Assembly (NCBI GenBank): GCA_045046905.1
Contig: JASFYU010000019.1
Span: forward strand, 1 to 64,000
Reading direction: 5' to 3'
Source of the DNA: JASFYU01 sp045046905
GTDB taxonomy: Bacteria; Bacteroidota; Bacteroidia; Flavobacteriales; Flavobacteriaceae
DNA: 64,000 bases
The notes beneath the pieces are model-generated. The model did no database searches and was not told where the DNA came from. It was given only the letters and a program-made list of their open reading frames with translations. A program made the position numbers and the translations under genes. How positions within the stretch are numbered: the stretch's first letter is position 1; each line of letters starts with the position of its first letter. This document shows positions 19,584 to 26,282 of the stretch, one piece after another.

Positions 19584-19606
19584 ATAACTATCAGACCGAG
19601 GCAATC

Positions 19607-19646
19607 TCGAGTACTCGAGAGGGGAACCTGCCTAACGGCAAGGCAG
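19607..19646. repeat. CTCGAG palindrome followed by a CTGCCT/AGGCAG palindrome
   Basis: CTCGAGTACTCGAG at 19607-19620 is a perfect 14-bp palindrome. At 19628-19646 CTGCCT and AGGCAG form a 6-bp stem around a 7-nt loop. The second part belongs to the scattered CTGCC family of this window. Confidence 0.6.
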
Positions 19647-19669
19647 CTTATTAAAGCTTCGATAAGAGA

Positions 19670-20677
19670 TTAATCGATATTGAACATCTTGTTCAATTTA
19701 TGTATCTGTTCGGGTCTTCCCAATACGATTACCTTACTCCTCGGTTTTAATTGCAAGTCGGCTTCAGGGTTGATGATATAGGTGCCGTCAGGTTCAATAT
19801 ACCCTATAATGGTGCAGCCCGTTTTTCTTCTTAGATCCAAGTCTCGTAATGAGTTGCAATTTATCTGACCTCTAAAATCTTCTATGGCCACTTCCTCTAA
19901 ATTGGTAGTATGTTCGCCTTCGGTCGAAAGCTTATCCATAAAGGTGGTTAAATCTGGCATGACCACTAGAGAGGCCATATGGTCACCCCCTATCTTATCG
20001 GGCATGATTACCTTATTGGCACCGGCCAGTTTTAATTTTTTCTGTGAGTTTGCCAATGAAGCCCTACTTATGATAAAAAGATCTTTGTTCATTTGTCTTG
20101 CCGACAATACGACAAATAAATTGGCAGCATCATCGGGCAGGGCTGCAATAAGAAATTGGGCACGTTCTAGCCCGGCTTGCAACAACACATCATCATCATT
20201 GGCATCGCCTTCTACAAAAAGAATCTCCTCATCATGTTTCTCTATAATTTCCTTTTCTCTCTCAATGACCACAAACGGCCTCTTATAGGCTTTTAAACGC
20301 TCGGCCGCCTGCATGCCATTACGACCGAAGCCACATATAATAACATGGTTTTTATGGCTGTCAATTTTGTTCTTCACTTTTTTCTTCTTTAGGAGTTGTA
20401 AGGAGTTTCTACTTAGTACATATTCTGTAATGACCGAAATGGCAAAGGCAAATATAAAAACACTGGTTACAATTAAAATTACGGTAAAAACCTTGGCCTG
20501 AGCATCCATAGGCCCCACTTCAGAAAAACCCACAGTGGTCACCGTAATTATAGTCATATAAATTGCGTTCATCCAACTATAGTCGGCTATATATCGATAC
20601 CCAAAAATGCCAAACAGCAATACGGCTAACATCAGAGCGATAGCCAAATACATTCTAGATCTGAAAAATTTTATCAT
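19670..20677 (-). CDS. Two-span potassium channel with RCK (TrkA-N/TrkA-C) domain
   Basis: A ligand-gated K+ channel of the inner membrane. I chose ATG at 20677 (335 residues), which begins MIKFFRSRMYLAIALML and lies one base after the stop of the PspC gene. Two membrane spans (about 8-26 and 62-85) enclose the pore with selectivity filter TTVGFSE. An RCK domain follows, with the Rossmann motif HVIICGFGRNGMQAAERL and later acidic contacts, and then a TrkA-C domain at about 255-335. The filter differs from the usual TVGYG(D/E), so selectivity is less certain. It is the third gene of a DUF2851-PspC-channel operon. Confidence 0.88.
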   Translation of the reverse strand: MIKFFRSRMYLAIALMLAVLLFGIFGYRYIADYSWMNAIYMTIITVTTVGFSEVGPMDAQAKVFTVILIVTSVFIFAFAISVITEYVLSRNSLQLLKKKKVKNKIDSHKNHVIICGFGRNGMQAAERLKAYKRPFVVIEREKEIIEKHDEEILFVEGDANDDDVLLQAGLERAQFLIAALPDDAANLFVVLSARQMNKDLFIISRASLANSQKKLKLAGANKVIMPDKIGGDHMASLVVMPDLTTFMDKLSTEGEHTTNLEEVAIEDFRGQINCNSLRDLDLRRKTGCTIIGYIEPDGTYIINPEADLQLKPRSKVIVLGRPEQIHKLNKMFNID

Positions 20678-20678
20678 G

Positions 20679-20906
20679 CTAAAGGTCAAAAACAGAGGTT
20701 CGCTTAGTGTATAAGAAATCTTTGATCTTAAGCCAAAATGCCATAAACAAATACAGGGCAAAACCAAAACCAAGGGTGACAAACGTAAGATAAATAAACG
20801 AAGTTCGTACTACTCTTGTTCGAATACCCAAGCGCTCGGCAATACGCTTGCAAACATCGAACCCTCTCTTTTGAAAATAGTACAGCATTTGGTAAAATAG
20901 CTTCAT
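20679..20906 (-). CDS. Small PspC-domain membrane protein
   Basis: A 75-residue protein with the PspC pattern: an N-terminal helix-rich part (FDVCKRIAERLGIRTRVVRTSFIYLTF) leading into one hydrophobic span (VTLGFGFALYLFMAFWL). PspC proteins sense or regulate envelope stress, but many short flavobacterial copies have no assigned role. ATG at 20906 was chosen over a GTG two codons upstream. It is tightly packed between DUF2851 (13 bp) and the K+ channel (1 bp), so the three are surely co-transcribed and probably translationally coupled. Confidence 0.8.
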   Translation of the reverse strand: MKLFYQMLYYFQKRGFDVCKRIAERLGIRTRVVRTSFIYLTFVTLGFGFALYLFMAFWLKIKDFLYTKRTSVFDL

Positions 20907-20919
20907 GTCCACAATTTAA

Positions 20920-22197
20920 TTAATTTCTCTGCAACAAACTACTGCCCACAGTACATTGCAGACACTTATTTTTAGTACAATACTGAGTATACAACTGTAT
21001 AAATGCCTGACTATCTTTTGCATTTAGAGCCCTTGCACCAATTTTTTCAAAGCTCGAAATTACGGTATTCTTTTCTTTATTAGTCATTGAGATCATTCGA
21101 ATGAGCTCCTCACTTATATCTCTGCCCAAATGTTTGGCGTAACTAAATTTAATGGGTAGTATGGTATTGATAATAATCAGGTCCACAAAGTTTTTCGTTA
21201 ATTTCTTGATACTTTTCTTCGACTCTTTTCCAAAGGTAAAATGATTGCTCCAGTAGGTGCTGGCCGATATTTCAAAAATCGCATAGATTTCCTTTGAAGT
21301 CGACGCCTCAATAATTTTACTAAATACATTTTGATGCACCCCGTACAAATTTGCGAATTGTGATAGGCGAATTGTCGGAAAATTAGAGGGTCTCAACTTA
21401 AAAAAATCAGGCCTTCGTACTCCCTTCGAAGATAGGTTGAACTTGTGCTTTAGATAATCATATTCTCTTTTCAGGCTTATAAGATACTGGTCGCTACTAT
21501 CGTTTTCGAGCAGGCCTAACAGTCCGAAAAGCAGACTTTCGAGCTGCAGCACATGGTTTTGTGTTTTTCTTATGACCGAGAAATCAAGTGTTCGCGACAA
21601 GCTTAAAAATGATTCACTATTAATTTTTGAACCAAAATTTTTCAGAAGCAAGGTGAAAACCACTTTTTCCCAGTCATTTTGAGATTTTTCAAGTAGCTCA
21701 TCGATTAAAACAGATTTTTGTTCCAAACGCTCAAAATAGAGCCGTTCAAGCCAATTTTGAAACACAAAGCCATCAATCTCTGCAATGTCTTTCTCGCAAT
21801 TGATGAAATGCACTCCTTTTTTATCGAATAGCTTCTGAACCGCCTCCAATAGATTCTTAGAAATATAATTCTTGAGTTCTAAGGTAGGAATCTCGGTTTT
21901 GTCACTCCTGAAAACCGTTGCGTCATCTTCCCAAACAACGTGTAAAATCACATTGTTATAGTTACTATCTCTTTCGTGATTATGTGCATACCAGTCCGAT
22001 GATTTAATATGAATTTCTACAGTACCGGCCCAGAGTTGGCCGTCGATATCTATTTTTGCATTAAAAAAATCGGGGCCGGCCAAATGGTTATGAGAGCCCA
22101 CATCCAAAATAGTAACCACTTCGTTTTCAGAAGTGACCAAACCGGTCAACTGAAATTTTCTGTATTTCCAGATAAAATGAAGAAAGTCTTCACGCAT
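20920..22197 (-). CDS. DUF2851 family protein
   Basis: A 425-residue soluble protein beginning MREDFLHFIWKYRKF, the typical start of DUF2851, a family of unknown function found mainly in Bacteroidota. The motif DVGSHNHLAGPDFFNAKIDIDGQLWAGTVEIHIKSSDWYAHNHERDSNYNNVILHVVWEDD at about 35-93 contains invariant Asp, Glu and His residues in an arrangement like a PD-(D/E)XK nuclease core. I offer that only as a fold guess. A C-terminal CTKNKCLQCTVG cysteine cluster may bind a metal. It is first in the operon with the PspC and channel genes. Confidence 0.8.
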   Translation of the reverse strand: MREDFLHFIWKYRKFQLTGLVTSENEVVTILDVGSHNHLAGPDFFNAKIDIDGQLWAGTVEIHIKSSDWYAHNHERDSNYNNVILHVVWEDDATVFRSDKTEIPTLELKNYISKNLLEAVQKLFDKKGVHFINCEKDIAEIDGFVFQNWLERLYFERLEQKSVLIDELLEKSQNDWEKVVFTLLLKNFGSKINSESFLSLSRTLDFSVIRKTQNHVLQLESLLFGLLGLLENDSSDQYLISLKREYDYLKHKFNLSSKGVRRPDFFKLRPSNFPTIRLSQFANLYGVHQNVFSKIIEASTSKEIYAIFEISASTYWSNHFTFGKESKKSIKKLTKNFVDLIIINTILPIKFSYAKHLGRDISEELIRMISMTNKEKNTVISSFEKIGARALNAKDSQAFIQLYTQYCTKNKCLQCTVGSSLLQRN

Positions 22198-22302
22198 GGG
22201 GTGTTTTTTGATTTAAAGTCTAGAAAATCACTAAGTACTTATATCGTCGAAAAAAAACAACTTAAAAAACCAAATAGGTCGAGTACCCCACTTCAACAGC
22301 AA

Positions 22303-22674
22303 CTACTCCACAGTCTCTCCTTCCCAATTCATAAAACCACCCTCTAGATTGTAGGTGTTTTCAAAGCCTAAGCTGTTCATTATAGCACAGGCTTGCCCAC
22401 TTCGGTTACCGCTCCTACAATAAACATAGTAGTTTTTGCTCTTATCTAATTTTTCAAGTTCAGTCAAAAAATCTTGGCCCAGGTAAATATCTATATGTAT
22501 GGCATTGAGAATATACCCCTCTTCGACCTCTTCGGGGGTACGCACATCTAAAATAAACGCATTATCATCATTTTGCAATTGCTCTTCCCACTCCTCTTGT
22601 GATAAATCTGCCATATCGTTCAAAATATTAGGCTTCAAAAATAAGGCTTTTAAGACAAAGAAGAGCTTCTTCAT
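22303..22674 (-). CDS. Rhodanese-like domain protein
   Basis: A single-domain sulfurtransferase-like protein of 123 residues, using the ATG at 22674. Another possible start is MADLSQEEW at 22614, and an earlier ATG at 22707 is also open. The rhodanese domain runs from LSQEEWEEQL to the end. The active-site loop is YCRSGNRSG, with the catalytic Cys present, so it can carry a persulfide. LDVRTPEEVEEGYI is the family's first motif. It is transcribed away from the MarR gene, and the 81 bp between them hold the palindromic operator, so it may share regulation with marR. Confidence 0.88.
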   Translation of the reverse strand: MKKLFFVLKALFLKPNILNDMADLSQEEWEEQLQNDDNAFILDVRTPEEVEEGYILNAIHIDIYLGQDFLTELEKLDKSKNYYVYCRSGNRSGQACAIMNSLGFENTYNLEGGFMNWEGETVE

Positions 22675-22725
22675 TTTTAACAAAATTTTGACGAATGCAT
22701 GGTTCAAATCGAAAAAATATAGCTA

Positions 22726-22742
22726 TACATTTGTATATACAA
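22726..22742 (+). promoter_or_regulatory. Predicted marR promoter -7 box overlapping a palindromic operator
   Basis: TACATTTG (22726-22733) fits the Bacteroidota -7 element. It overlaps the perfect palindrome TTGTATATACAA (22731-22742), which lies 13 bp before the MarR start codon. A symmetric site over the promoter of a MarR gene is the usual autorepression layout. The divergent rhodanese gene begins 52 bp away. Confidence 0.6.
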
Positions 22743-22755
22743 TTGTTATAATGGC

Positions 22756-23202
22756 ATGAATGTTGAAGAAATCATAAAAACCAATCAAAAAAATCAGCTA
22801 GAAAGCAGGACGATTATTCATTTTATGTTGATTAACACTAAAATAAATGAAGTTATTTCAACCGTTCTCAGGCCATTTGACGTTTCGCTACAACAGTTTA
22901 ATGTTTTGCGCATTTTGAAAGGGCAAAATGGCAAACCGGCGAATTTATCGACCTTAAATAAGCGCATGATCAGTAAAATGAGTAACACGACCCGCTTAGT
23001 AGATAAATTATTACTAAAGGGTTATGCAGATAGAATTACGTGCCCGTCGAACCGAAGAAAGGTTGAAATACGTATAACAGATAGTGGCAATAGCGCTCTT
23101 CTTAAAATGGATGCCGCAATGCAATCGGCTGAAAATGAAATTTTAAGAAACCACACAAAGCAAGAATTGGAACAAATGAACACCTTATTCAACAAATTTT
23201 AG
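22756..23202 (+). CDS. MarR-family transcriptional regulator
   Basis: A 148-residue winged-helix repressor. N- and C-terminal helices for dimerisation flank the DNA-binding part: FDVSLQQFNVLRILKGQNGKPANLSTLNKRMISKMSNTTRLVDKLLLKGYADRITCPSNRRKVEIRITDSG (about 36-107), with the wing at CPSNRRKVEI. One Cys (in TCPSNRR) lies in the wing. MarR proteins usually respond to phenolics, peroxides or thiols. The signal here is unknown. The YceI gene follows 106 bp downstream on the same strand and the rhodanese gene diverges, so both are likely targets. Confidence 0.92.
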   Translation: MNVEEIIKTNQKNQLESRTIIHFMLINTKINEVISTVLRPFDVSLQQFNVLRILKGQNGKPANLSTLNKRMISKMSNTTRLVDKLLLKGYADRITCPSNRRKVEIRITDSGNSALLKMDAAMQSAENEILRNHTKQELEQMNTLFNKF

Positions 23203-23217
23203 AGTCAATAACCTCGG

Positions 23218-23240
23218 GGCAGGCCTGCCGGCATAGGCAG
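23218..23240. repeat. CTGCC/GGCAG palindrome between marR and yceI
   Basis: GGCAGGCCTGCC (23218-23229) is a perfect 12-bp palindrome. CTGCC (23225-23229) also pairs with GGCAG (23236-23240) around GGCATA, giving two alternative hairpins. The following bases, TTAAACCCTCAATGAG, recur after the copy near 57.48 kb. Confidence 0.65.
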
Positions 23241-23308
23241 ATTAAACCCTCAATGAGAGATTAAAAAGAACAAACACTAATCATCAATTTTAATTAAATT
23301 TCAAAACA

Positions 23309-23887
23309 ATGAAAAAAGGAATATTAAGTTTAGCACTAGCCATAGTATTTGGAATTTCGGCAAACGCGACAGAACCCATTAATGGCGAAAAAAAAATAGT
23401 GAAGACCGAGCAAAGCAAGGTAACTTGGAAAGCATATAAAGTAGGTGGTGGTCATACGGGAACAATTGGTCTAAAGTCTGGATTTTTGGTTTTCGATAGC
23501 AAAAAACTTACAGGTGGCGAGTTTGTGGTCGATATGACCACATTGGTGACTACAGACGATTTAGGAGATATGAAGTCTAAACTAGAGGGACACCTTAAAT
23601 CAGATGATTTTTTTGGAGTCGAAGCCCATCCTACTGCCAAATTGGCGTTTACAAAAGCAACATCTTTCAACAAAAACTCATATACTGTAATTGGTGACCT
23701 GACCATTAAAGGCATTACCAAGCCTATTACCTTTGTTGTTTCGATATTCGGAAACAAGGCAACGGCAACCCTTAAAGTAGACAGGGCTAAATACAATGTA
23801 AAATACAACTCAGGAAGTTTCTTTAAGAATCTTGGTGACAAAACCATCTACGACGAGTTTGACCTTGTAGTAGATTTGGAATTTTAG
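23309..23887 (+). CDS. YceI-family periplasmic protein
   Basis: A lipocalin-like isoprenoid-binding family protein of 192 residues. A cleavable signal peptide (MKKGILSLALAIVFGISANA, cut after Ala) is followed by the eight-stranded barrel pattern: SKVTWKAYKVGGGHTGTIGLKSGFLVFD, the HLKSDDFFGVEAHPTAKLAFTKA motif and the GDLTIKGITKPITFVV motif. It is exported, probably to the periplasm. The MarR gene upstream is a likely regulator, and a terminator follows, so it ends its transcription unit. Confidence 0.93.
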   Translation: MKKGILSLALAIVFGISANATEPINGEKKIVKTEQSKVTWKAYKVGGGHTGTIGLKSGFLVFDSKKLTGGEFVVDMTTLVTTDDLGDMKSKLEGHLKSDDFFGVEAHPTAKLAFTKATSFNKNSYTVIGDLTIKGITKPITFVVSIFGNKATATLKVDRAKYNVKYNSGSFFKNLGDKTIYDEFDLVVDLEF

Positions 23888-23911
23888 TAAGCTTGACCTC
23901 ACATTTAAAAC

Positions 23912-23950
23912 CCCGTAGTCAATAGATTTGGCTACGGGATTTTTATTTTT
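23912..23950 (+). terminator. Intrinsic terminator after the YceI gene
   Basis: CCCGTAG (23912-23918) pairs with CTACGGG (23932-23938) across a 13-nt loop and is followed by ATTTTTATTTTT. It lies 24 bp past the stop and 12 bp before the -33 box of the trp promoter, so it insulates the trp operon. Confidence 0.85.
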
Positions 23951-23961
23951 CCGAAAATTGA

Positions 23962-23992
23962 TTTGTAGTTTTAAAAATCATTTCTATATTTG
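23962..23992 (+). promoter_or_regulatory. Consensus promoter of the trp operon
   Basis: TTTG at 23962-23965, a 19-bp spacer and TATATTTG at 23985-23992 match the Bacteroidota consensus exactly. The expected start site, about 5-7 bp later, coincides with the ATG of the leader peptide at 23998, so the leader message is probably leaderless or nearly so. Confidence 0.85.
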
Positions 23993-23997
23993 ACCTA

Positions 23998-24054
23998 ATG
24001 AAAAACTCAAAAATAAATACTTGGTGGTGGAATACCTTACGCAAAACAACGTGA
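23998..24054 (+). CDS. trpL: trp operon leader peptide
   Basis: An 18-codon reading frame encodes MKNSKINTWWWNTLRKTT, with three consecutive Trp codons (24022-24030). Leader peptides of this kind sense charged tRNA-Trp: ribosomes stall on the Trp codons when tryptophan is short, and this changes the folding of the downstream RNA. The Trp codons lie 53 nt before the attenuator stem and the stop codon 29 nt before it, spacing similar to that in enteric bacteria. The frame is followed by a terminator hairpin and then trpE. It has no Shine-Dalgarno and lies right at the predicted transcription start. Confidence 0.9.
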   Translation: MKNSKINTWWWNTLRKTT

Positions 24055-24083
24055 GCTAAGCAGCATTGTAGTAAAACAATATA

Positions 24084-24119
24084 AAGGCTTGTCATCACGA
24101 CAAGCCTTACTTATTTTAT
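24084..24119 (+). terminator. trp attenuator terminator hairpin
   Basis: AAGGCTTGTC (24084-24093) pairs perfectly over 10 bp with GACAAGCCTT (24099-24108) around a 5-nt loop, and is followed by ACTTATTTTAT. It lies between trpL and trpE (start 24130). A weak ATTGT/ACAAT stem (24065-24080) directly precedes it. A competing antiterminator with strong pairing was not obvious by eye. Confidence 0.85.
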
Positions 24120-24129
24120 AGAATTTAAT

Positions 24130-25527
24130 ATGAAGTACCTGCTCGATACCCATTTTAAAAAAATATTGGCCGATACCATTACCCCGGTAAGCGTGTATCT
24201 TAAAATACGTGATCGATTTCCGAATAGTATTCTTCTCGAAAGCAGTGATTACCATGCCAATGATAACAGTTTTTCGTATATCTGTTGCAACCCTATTGCA
24301 TCGATACGGGTAGAGAATGAAGTGATTACACAGCAATTTCCTGATGGCACTAGTTTAGAGATTAAAATCAACAAGCATACCGATGTAGTTGCTGTATTAG
24401 ACGAGTTCAGCAAAAAATTCGAAGTCGGAAACAATGATTTTAAATTTATAAATAATGGTCTGTTCGGCTATATGGCCTATGATGCGGTACGCTATTACGA
24501 AGATATTAGCATTTCAAAAAAGAGTGATTCATATAAAATTCCGGATATTTATTATGCGGTATATCAAAATATAATTGCCATAAATCACTTTAATAATGAG
24601 GCTTATATTTTCGCTCATTGTTTCGAAAGTGAGGCTAATATCGCTGAAATTGAGCAAATACTCAGTATACGTGATTTTGCTTCCTATAATTTTTCGATGG
24701 AAGGCGGTGCAACTTCGAATCTTACCGACGAGGAATTCAAAGAACATGTGAATTTGGCAAAAAAACATTGCCAAAGAGGCGACGTCTTTCAACTAGTTTT
24801 ATCGCGAAGATTTTCACAAGCCTTTAAAGGTGATGAGTTCAATGTATATAGGGCACTGCGTTCTGTAAATCCGTCACCTTATCTGTTTTACTTTGATTAT
24901 GGCGATTTTAAAATCTTCGGAAGCTCTCCAGAGGCACAATTAATTGTCAAAAACGGAAAGGCAGAAATACATCCTATTGCCGGCACCTTTAAAAGAACGG
25001 GCAATGACGAACAAGATGCGATCCTTGCCAAAGAACTTACCGAAGATGAGAAGGAAAACAGCGAACATGTTATGCTGGTCGATTTAGCTCGAAATGACCT
25101 CAGTCGAAACGGTAACATGGTCGAAGTAACCAACTATAGAGAGGTACAATTCTTTTCGCACGTTATACATTTAGTATCCAAAGTAACGGGGCAAAAGAAA
25201 AAAAACATACCGACCATGAAAGTTGTAGCCGATACATTTCCTGCAGGCACACTTAGTGGAGCACCCAAACATATGGCCATGCAATTGATTGAGAAATATG
25301 AAAAAACCAGTCGCGGTTATTACGGTGGTGCCATAGGCTTTATGGATTTTAAGGGAAATTTCAACCATGCCATCATGATTCGCACCTTTCTTAGTAAGAA
25401 CCACCAACTTCATTATCAGGCTGGGGCAGGACTAGTCGCGGCTTCAGACCCTGAAAATGAATTACAAGAAACCTACCACAAATTAGGGGCATTGACAAAA
25501 GCATTGGAAATTGCTGAAACCATATAA
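24130..25527 (+). CDS. trpE: Anthranilate synthase component I
   Basis: Converts chorismate and ammonia to anthranilate in the first step of tryptophan synthesis. It has 465 residues. The LLES motif at 35-38, which forms the tryptophan feedback site and separates TrpE from PabB, is intact. The chorismate-binding domain carries FQLVLSRRF, the substrate motif GSSPEAQL, IHPIAGTFKRTG, ENSEHVMLVDLARNDLSR and FPAGTLSGAPKHMAM. It is first in trpEGDCFBA and overlaps the next gene by one base (stop/start at 25527), so the two subunits are coupled. Attenuation upstream and feedback inhibition both appear to be in place. Confidence 0.97.
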   Translation: MKYLLDTHFKKILADTITPVSVYLKIRDRFPNSILLESSDYHANDNSFSYICCNPIASIRVENEVITQQFPDGTSLEIKINKHTDVVAVLDEFSKKFEVGNNDFKFINNGLFGYMAYDAVRYYEDISISKKSDSYKIPDIYYAVYQNIIAINHFNNEAYIFAHCFESEANIAEIEQILSIRDFASYNFSMEGGATSNLTDEEFKEHVNLAKKHCQRGDVFQLVLSRRFSQAFKGDEFNVYRALRSVNPSPYLFYFDYGDFKIFGSSPEAQLIVKNGKAEIHPIAGTFKRTGNDEQDAILAKELTEDEKENSEHVMLVDLARNDLSRNGNMVEVTNYREVQFFSHVIHLVSKVTGQKKKNIPTMKVVADTFPAGTLSGAPKHMAMQLIEKYEKTSRGYYGGAIGFMDFKGNFNHAIMIRTFLSKNHQLHYQAGAGLVAASDPENELQETYHKLGALTKALEIAETI

Positions 25528-26120
25528 TGATGACAAAGAAGATTTTAGTAATAGACAATTATGATAGCTTCACCTATAACCTCGTTCATTATTTAGAGGA
25601 CTTGGGTTGTGAGGTCACTGTAAAACGCAACGATCAATTGACACTAGCAGAGGTTGAGGCCTTTGATAAGATAGTGCTTTCGCCTGGGCCGGGAATACCT
25701 GATGAGGCTGGCTTATTAAAGGAGATTATCGCAACATATGCCCCCACAAAAAGTATTTTTGGGGTGTGTTTGGGCCAGCAGGCCATTGGAGAGGTCTTCG
25801 GCGGGTCTCTAATTAATCTAGACGAGGTGTATCACGGTATTGCAACCAAGATAAAAGTGATAAAAGATGATGTTTTATTTAGGGGCCTACCAAGCGAAAT
25901 TGAAGTAGGAAGATACCATTCGTGGGTTGTAGATCCAAATTTACCAGATGCTTTAGAAGCTACTTCAGTAGATGAAAATGGGCAAATTATGTCTTTAAGA
26001 CATAAGACATATGATGTTTGTGCAGTACAATTTCACCCTGAATCGGTATTGACACCGCTCGGTAAAAAAATATTGGAGAATTGGCTGCCTTGCCCCGACC
26101 CCTCCAAAGAAGGAGAGTAG
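25527..26120 (+). CDS. trpG: Anthranilate synthase component II (glutamine amidotransferase)
   Basis: Supplies ammonia from glutamine to TrpE. Its 197 residues form a class I amidotransferase: DNYDSFTYNLVHYLEDLG at the start, catalytic Cys81 in GVCLGQQ, and the His170-Glu172 pair in QFHPES. The protein would normally end near ILENWL. The last ten residues (PCPDPSKEGE) are encoded by a repeat-like stretch, an apparent late extension. It overlaps trpE by one base and is separated from trpD by a repeat-filled gap. Confidence 0.95.
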   Translation: MMTKKILVIDNYDSFTYNLVHYLEDLGCEVTVKRNDQLTLAEVEAFDKIVLSPGPGIPDEAGLLKEIIATYAPTKSIFGVCLGQQAIGEVFGGSLINLDEVYHGIATKIKVIKDDVLFRGLPSEIEVGRYHSWVVDPNLPDALEATSVDENGQIMSLRHKTYDVCAVQFHPESVLTPLGKKILENWLPCPDPSKEGE

Positions 26121-26240
26121 TAAACTAGCCTTTGTCGTCAGGCAGTCTCAGGAGGTAGTAAAAGGAAACAAGTTTTAACATTCCGATAACTATTCGGAAC
26201 AATGCAGGCCTACCTGCATAGGCAGGTTAAACCCAGTGGT
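26094..26240. repeat. Mosaic of short repeats between trpG and trpD
   Basis: The 3' end of trpG and the gap after it hold several small elements: CCCCTCCAAAGAAGGAG (within the last trpG codons), the stem TTCCGA/TCGGAA (26181-26199) and a CCTGC/GCAGG palindrome (26213-26226) with the same GTTAAACCC flank seen near 23.2 and 57.5 kb. These lie inside an operon, so the trp message must be able to read through them. Confidence 0.55.
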
Positions 26241-26282
26241 GGGAATAAAAACCCTTCCCTTTGAGGAAGTTATATGAGGATT

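Larger units (their letters stand above)
19206..19669. other. Long gap with several repeat elements
   Basis: This 464-bp gap lies between the symporter gene and the K+ channel gene, both on the minus strand. No plausible gene was found. It holds a diverged ERSRR-type repeat (near 19455-19475, CTTCGACTGTGCTTAGAATGA), a 60-bp stretch repeated near 57.4 kb, a 14-bp perfect palindrome and a CTGCC-type palindrome. It looks like a collection point for small interspersed elements. Confidence 0.6.

Noticed and set aside
24022..24098. Pairing of the Trp-codon segment GTGGTGG with the terminator loop TCATCAC as an antiterminator
   Set aside because: It depends on two G-U pairs, and a stalled ribosome would block it, giving termination when tryptophan is scarce, the opposite of the expected logic.
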